Below are positions 5,431-5,582 of a DNA stretch of 5,582 nt, piece after piece. The DNA is taken from assembly GCA_023229165.1 (NCBI GenBank), contig JALNZQ010000179.1, positions 1-5,582 on the forward strand, written 5' to 3'. Source of the stretch: Methanothrix sp. (GTDB taxonomy: Archaea > Halobacteriota > Methanosarcinia > Methanotrichales > Methanotrichaceae). Each line of letters starts with the position of its first letter. The first letter of the stretch is position 1. The position numbers were made by a program, and so were the translations under genes. The notes under the pieces were generated by a model. The model worked only from the letters and a program-made list of their open reading frames with translations. It searched no databases and was not told the DNA's origin.

Positions 5431-5449
5431 ATTCCGACTGGTTCGGAAT
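5431..5449 (+). other. Leader hairpin ATTCCGA / TCGGAAT just before 16S
   Basis: A perfect 7-bp stem (5431-5437 with 5443-5449) with a 5-base loop ends 32 bases before the 16S 5' end. It could be a processing or assembly element, or part of the larger 16S excision stem. Confidence 0.45.
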
Positions 5450-5481
5450 AACATGATTGAGTTTAAATTACTTCCTAGAGA

Positions 5482-5582
5482 ATTCTGGTTGATCCTGCCA
5501 GAGGTTACTGCTATCGAGGTTCGACTAAGCCATGCGAGTCGAATGTAGCAATACATGGCGAACTGCTCAGTAACACGTGGAT
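5482..5582 (+). rRNA. rrs: 16S ribosomal RNA, 5' end (cut by window edge)
   Basis: The sequence begins ATTCTGGTTGATCCTGCC, the universal archaeal 16S opening. It continues with GACTAAGCCATGCGAGTC (the region of archaeal forward primers) and CTGCTCAGTAACACGTGGAT. The mature 5' end is placed at 5482 by analogy with other Methanosarcinales. The variable stretch after GCGAGTC (CGAATGTAGCAATACATGGCG) resembles Methanothrix as I remember it. Only about 100 of the usual ~1470 bases are present. Four upstream promoters drive it. Confidence 0.97.

Larger units (their letters stand above)
4879..5481 (+). promoter_or_regulatory. rRNA operon control region and 16S leader
   Basis: These 603 bases hold no credible protein gene. 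They contain a T-run that would end the sensor transcript, four tandem BRE/TATA promoters (listed separately), several hairpins and, in the last ~170 bases, a structured leader reaching the 16S 5' end. The 5' strand of the bulge-helix-bulge stem that archaea use to excise 16S should lie within about 5406-5481, but its partner is past the window, so it cannot be placed. Confidence 0.8.

Noticed and set aside
5461..5470. TTTAAATTA just before 16S as a fifth promoter
   Set aside because: The start would fall inside mature 16S and there is no CCGA at the shared spacing.
5203..5556. A 117-codon open frame on the minus strand across the rRNA leader
   Set aside because: It runs antisense through promoters P3-P4 and into conserved 16S sequence; no start signal or recognisable protein features.
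1..5582. CRISPR arrays, insertion sequences or prophage genes
   Set aside because: No regularly spaced direct repeats, transposase motifs, terminal inverted repeats or phage-like genes were seen on either strand.

Overview
The window comes from a methanogenic archaeon, most likely a Methanothrix (Methanosaeta)-like member of the Methanosarcinales. The right edge holds the first ~100 bases of an archaeal 16S rRNA gene, opening with ATTCTGGTTGATCCTGCC and closely resembling what I remember of Methanothrix 16S. Promoters have the archaeal BRE/TATA form, T-runs stand in for terminators, and the protein genes (tRNA-His guanylyltransferase, PRC-barrel protein, Cache sensor, iron-sulfur flavoprotein) fit a methanogen. 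The genus is inferred from memory of 16S sequences, not from a search.

Layout, left to right. (1) 1-167, minus strand: the N-terminal part of an iron-sulfur flavoprotein / NADPH-dependent FMN reductase family protein, cut by the window edge. (2) 168-305: a divergent spacer with a perfect 7-bp inverted repeat. (3) 306-827, plus: a small exported Tyr/Ser/Gly-rich protein of unknown function, followed by a T-run. (4) 1019-1279 and 1251-1940, plus: a two-gene unit of a PRC-barrel protein overlapping a Thg1-type tRNA-His guanylyltransferase by 29 bases. (5) 1906-2745, minus: a three-helix membrane protein of unknown function whose 3' end overlaps thg1 tail to tail. (6) 2746-2829: a compact back-to-back promoter pair. 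Each TATA box predicts a start site almost exactly on a start codon, so both flanking genes are probably leaderless. (7) 2830-4878, plus: a transmembrane dCache-HAMP-PP2C(SpoIIE-like) sensor whose phosphatase domain has lost most of its metal ligands. (8) 4879-5481: about 600 bases without a protein gene, forming the control region and leader of the rRNA operon. (9) 5482-end: the start of 16S rRNA.

Two observations stand out. The sensor looks like a pseudophosphatase: the first metal Asp of the PP2C fold is kept, but the equivalents of the other three read Gly, Asn and Ser. Second, the rRNA control region carries four tandem promoters. In each, an AAATA TATA core is followed 27-29 bases later by CCGA, at or just after the predicted start site, which suggests a shared initiator or early-transcribed element. 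The small exported protein and the three-helix membrane protein are the genes with no recognised function.

Functionally the window mixes housekeeping RNA biology (Thg1, rRNA) with envelope and signalling genes (exported protein, membrane protein, Cache sensor). Apart from the PRC-barrel/thg1 pair I see no evidence that neighbouring genes form one pathway.
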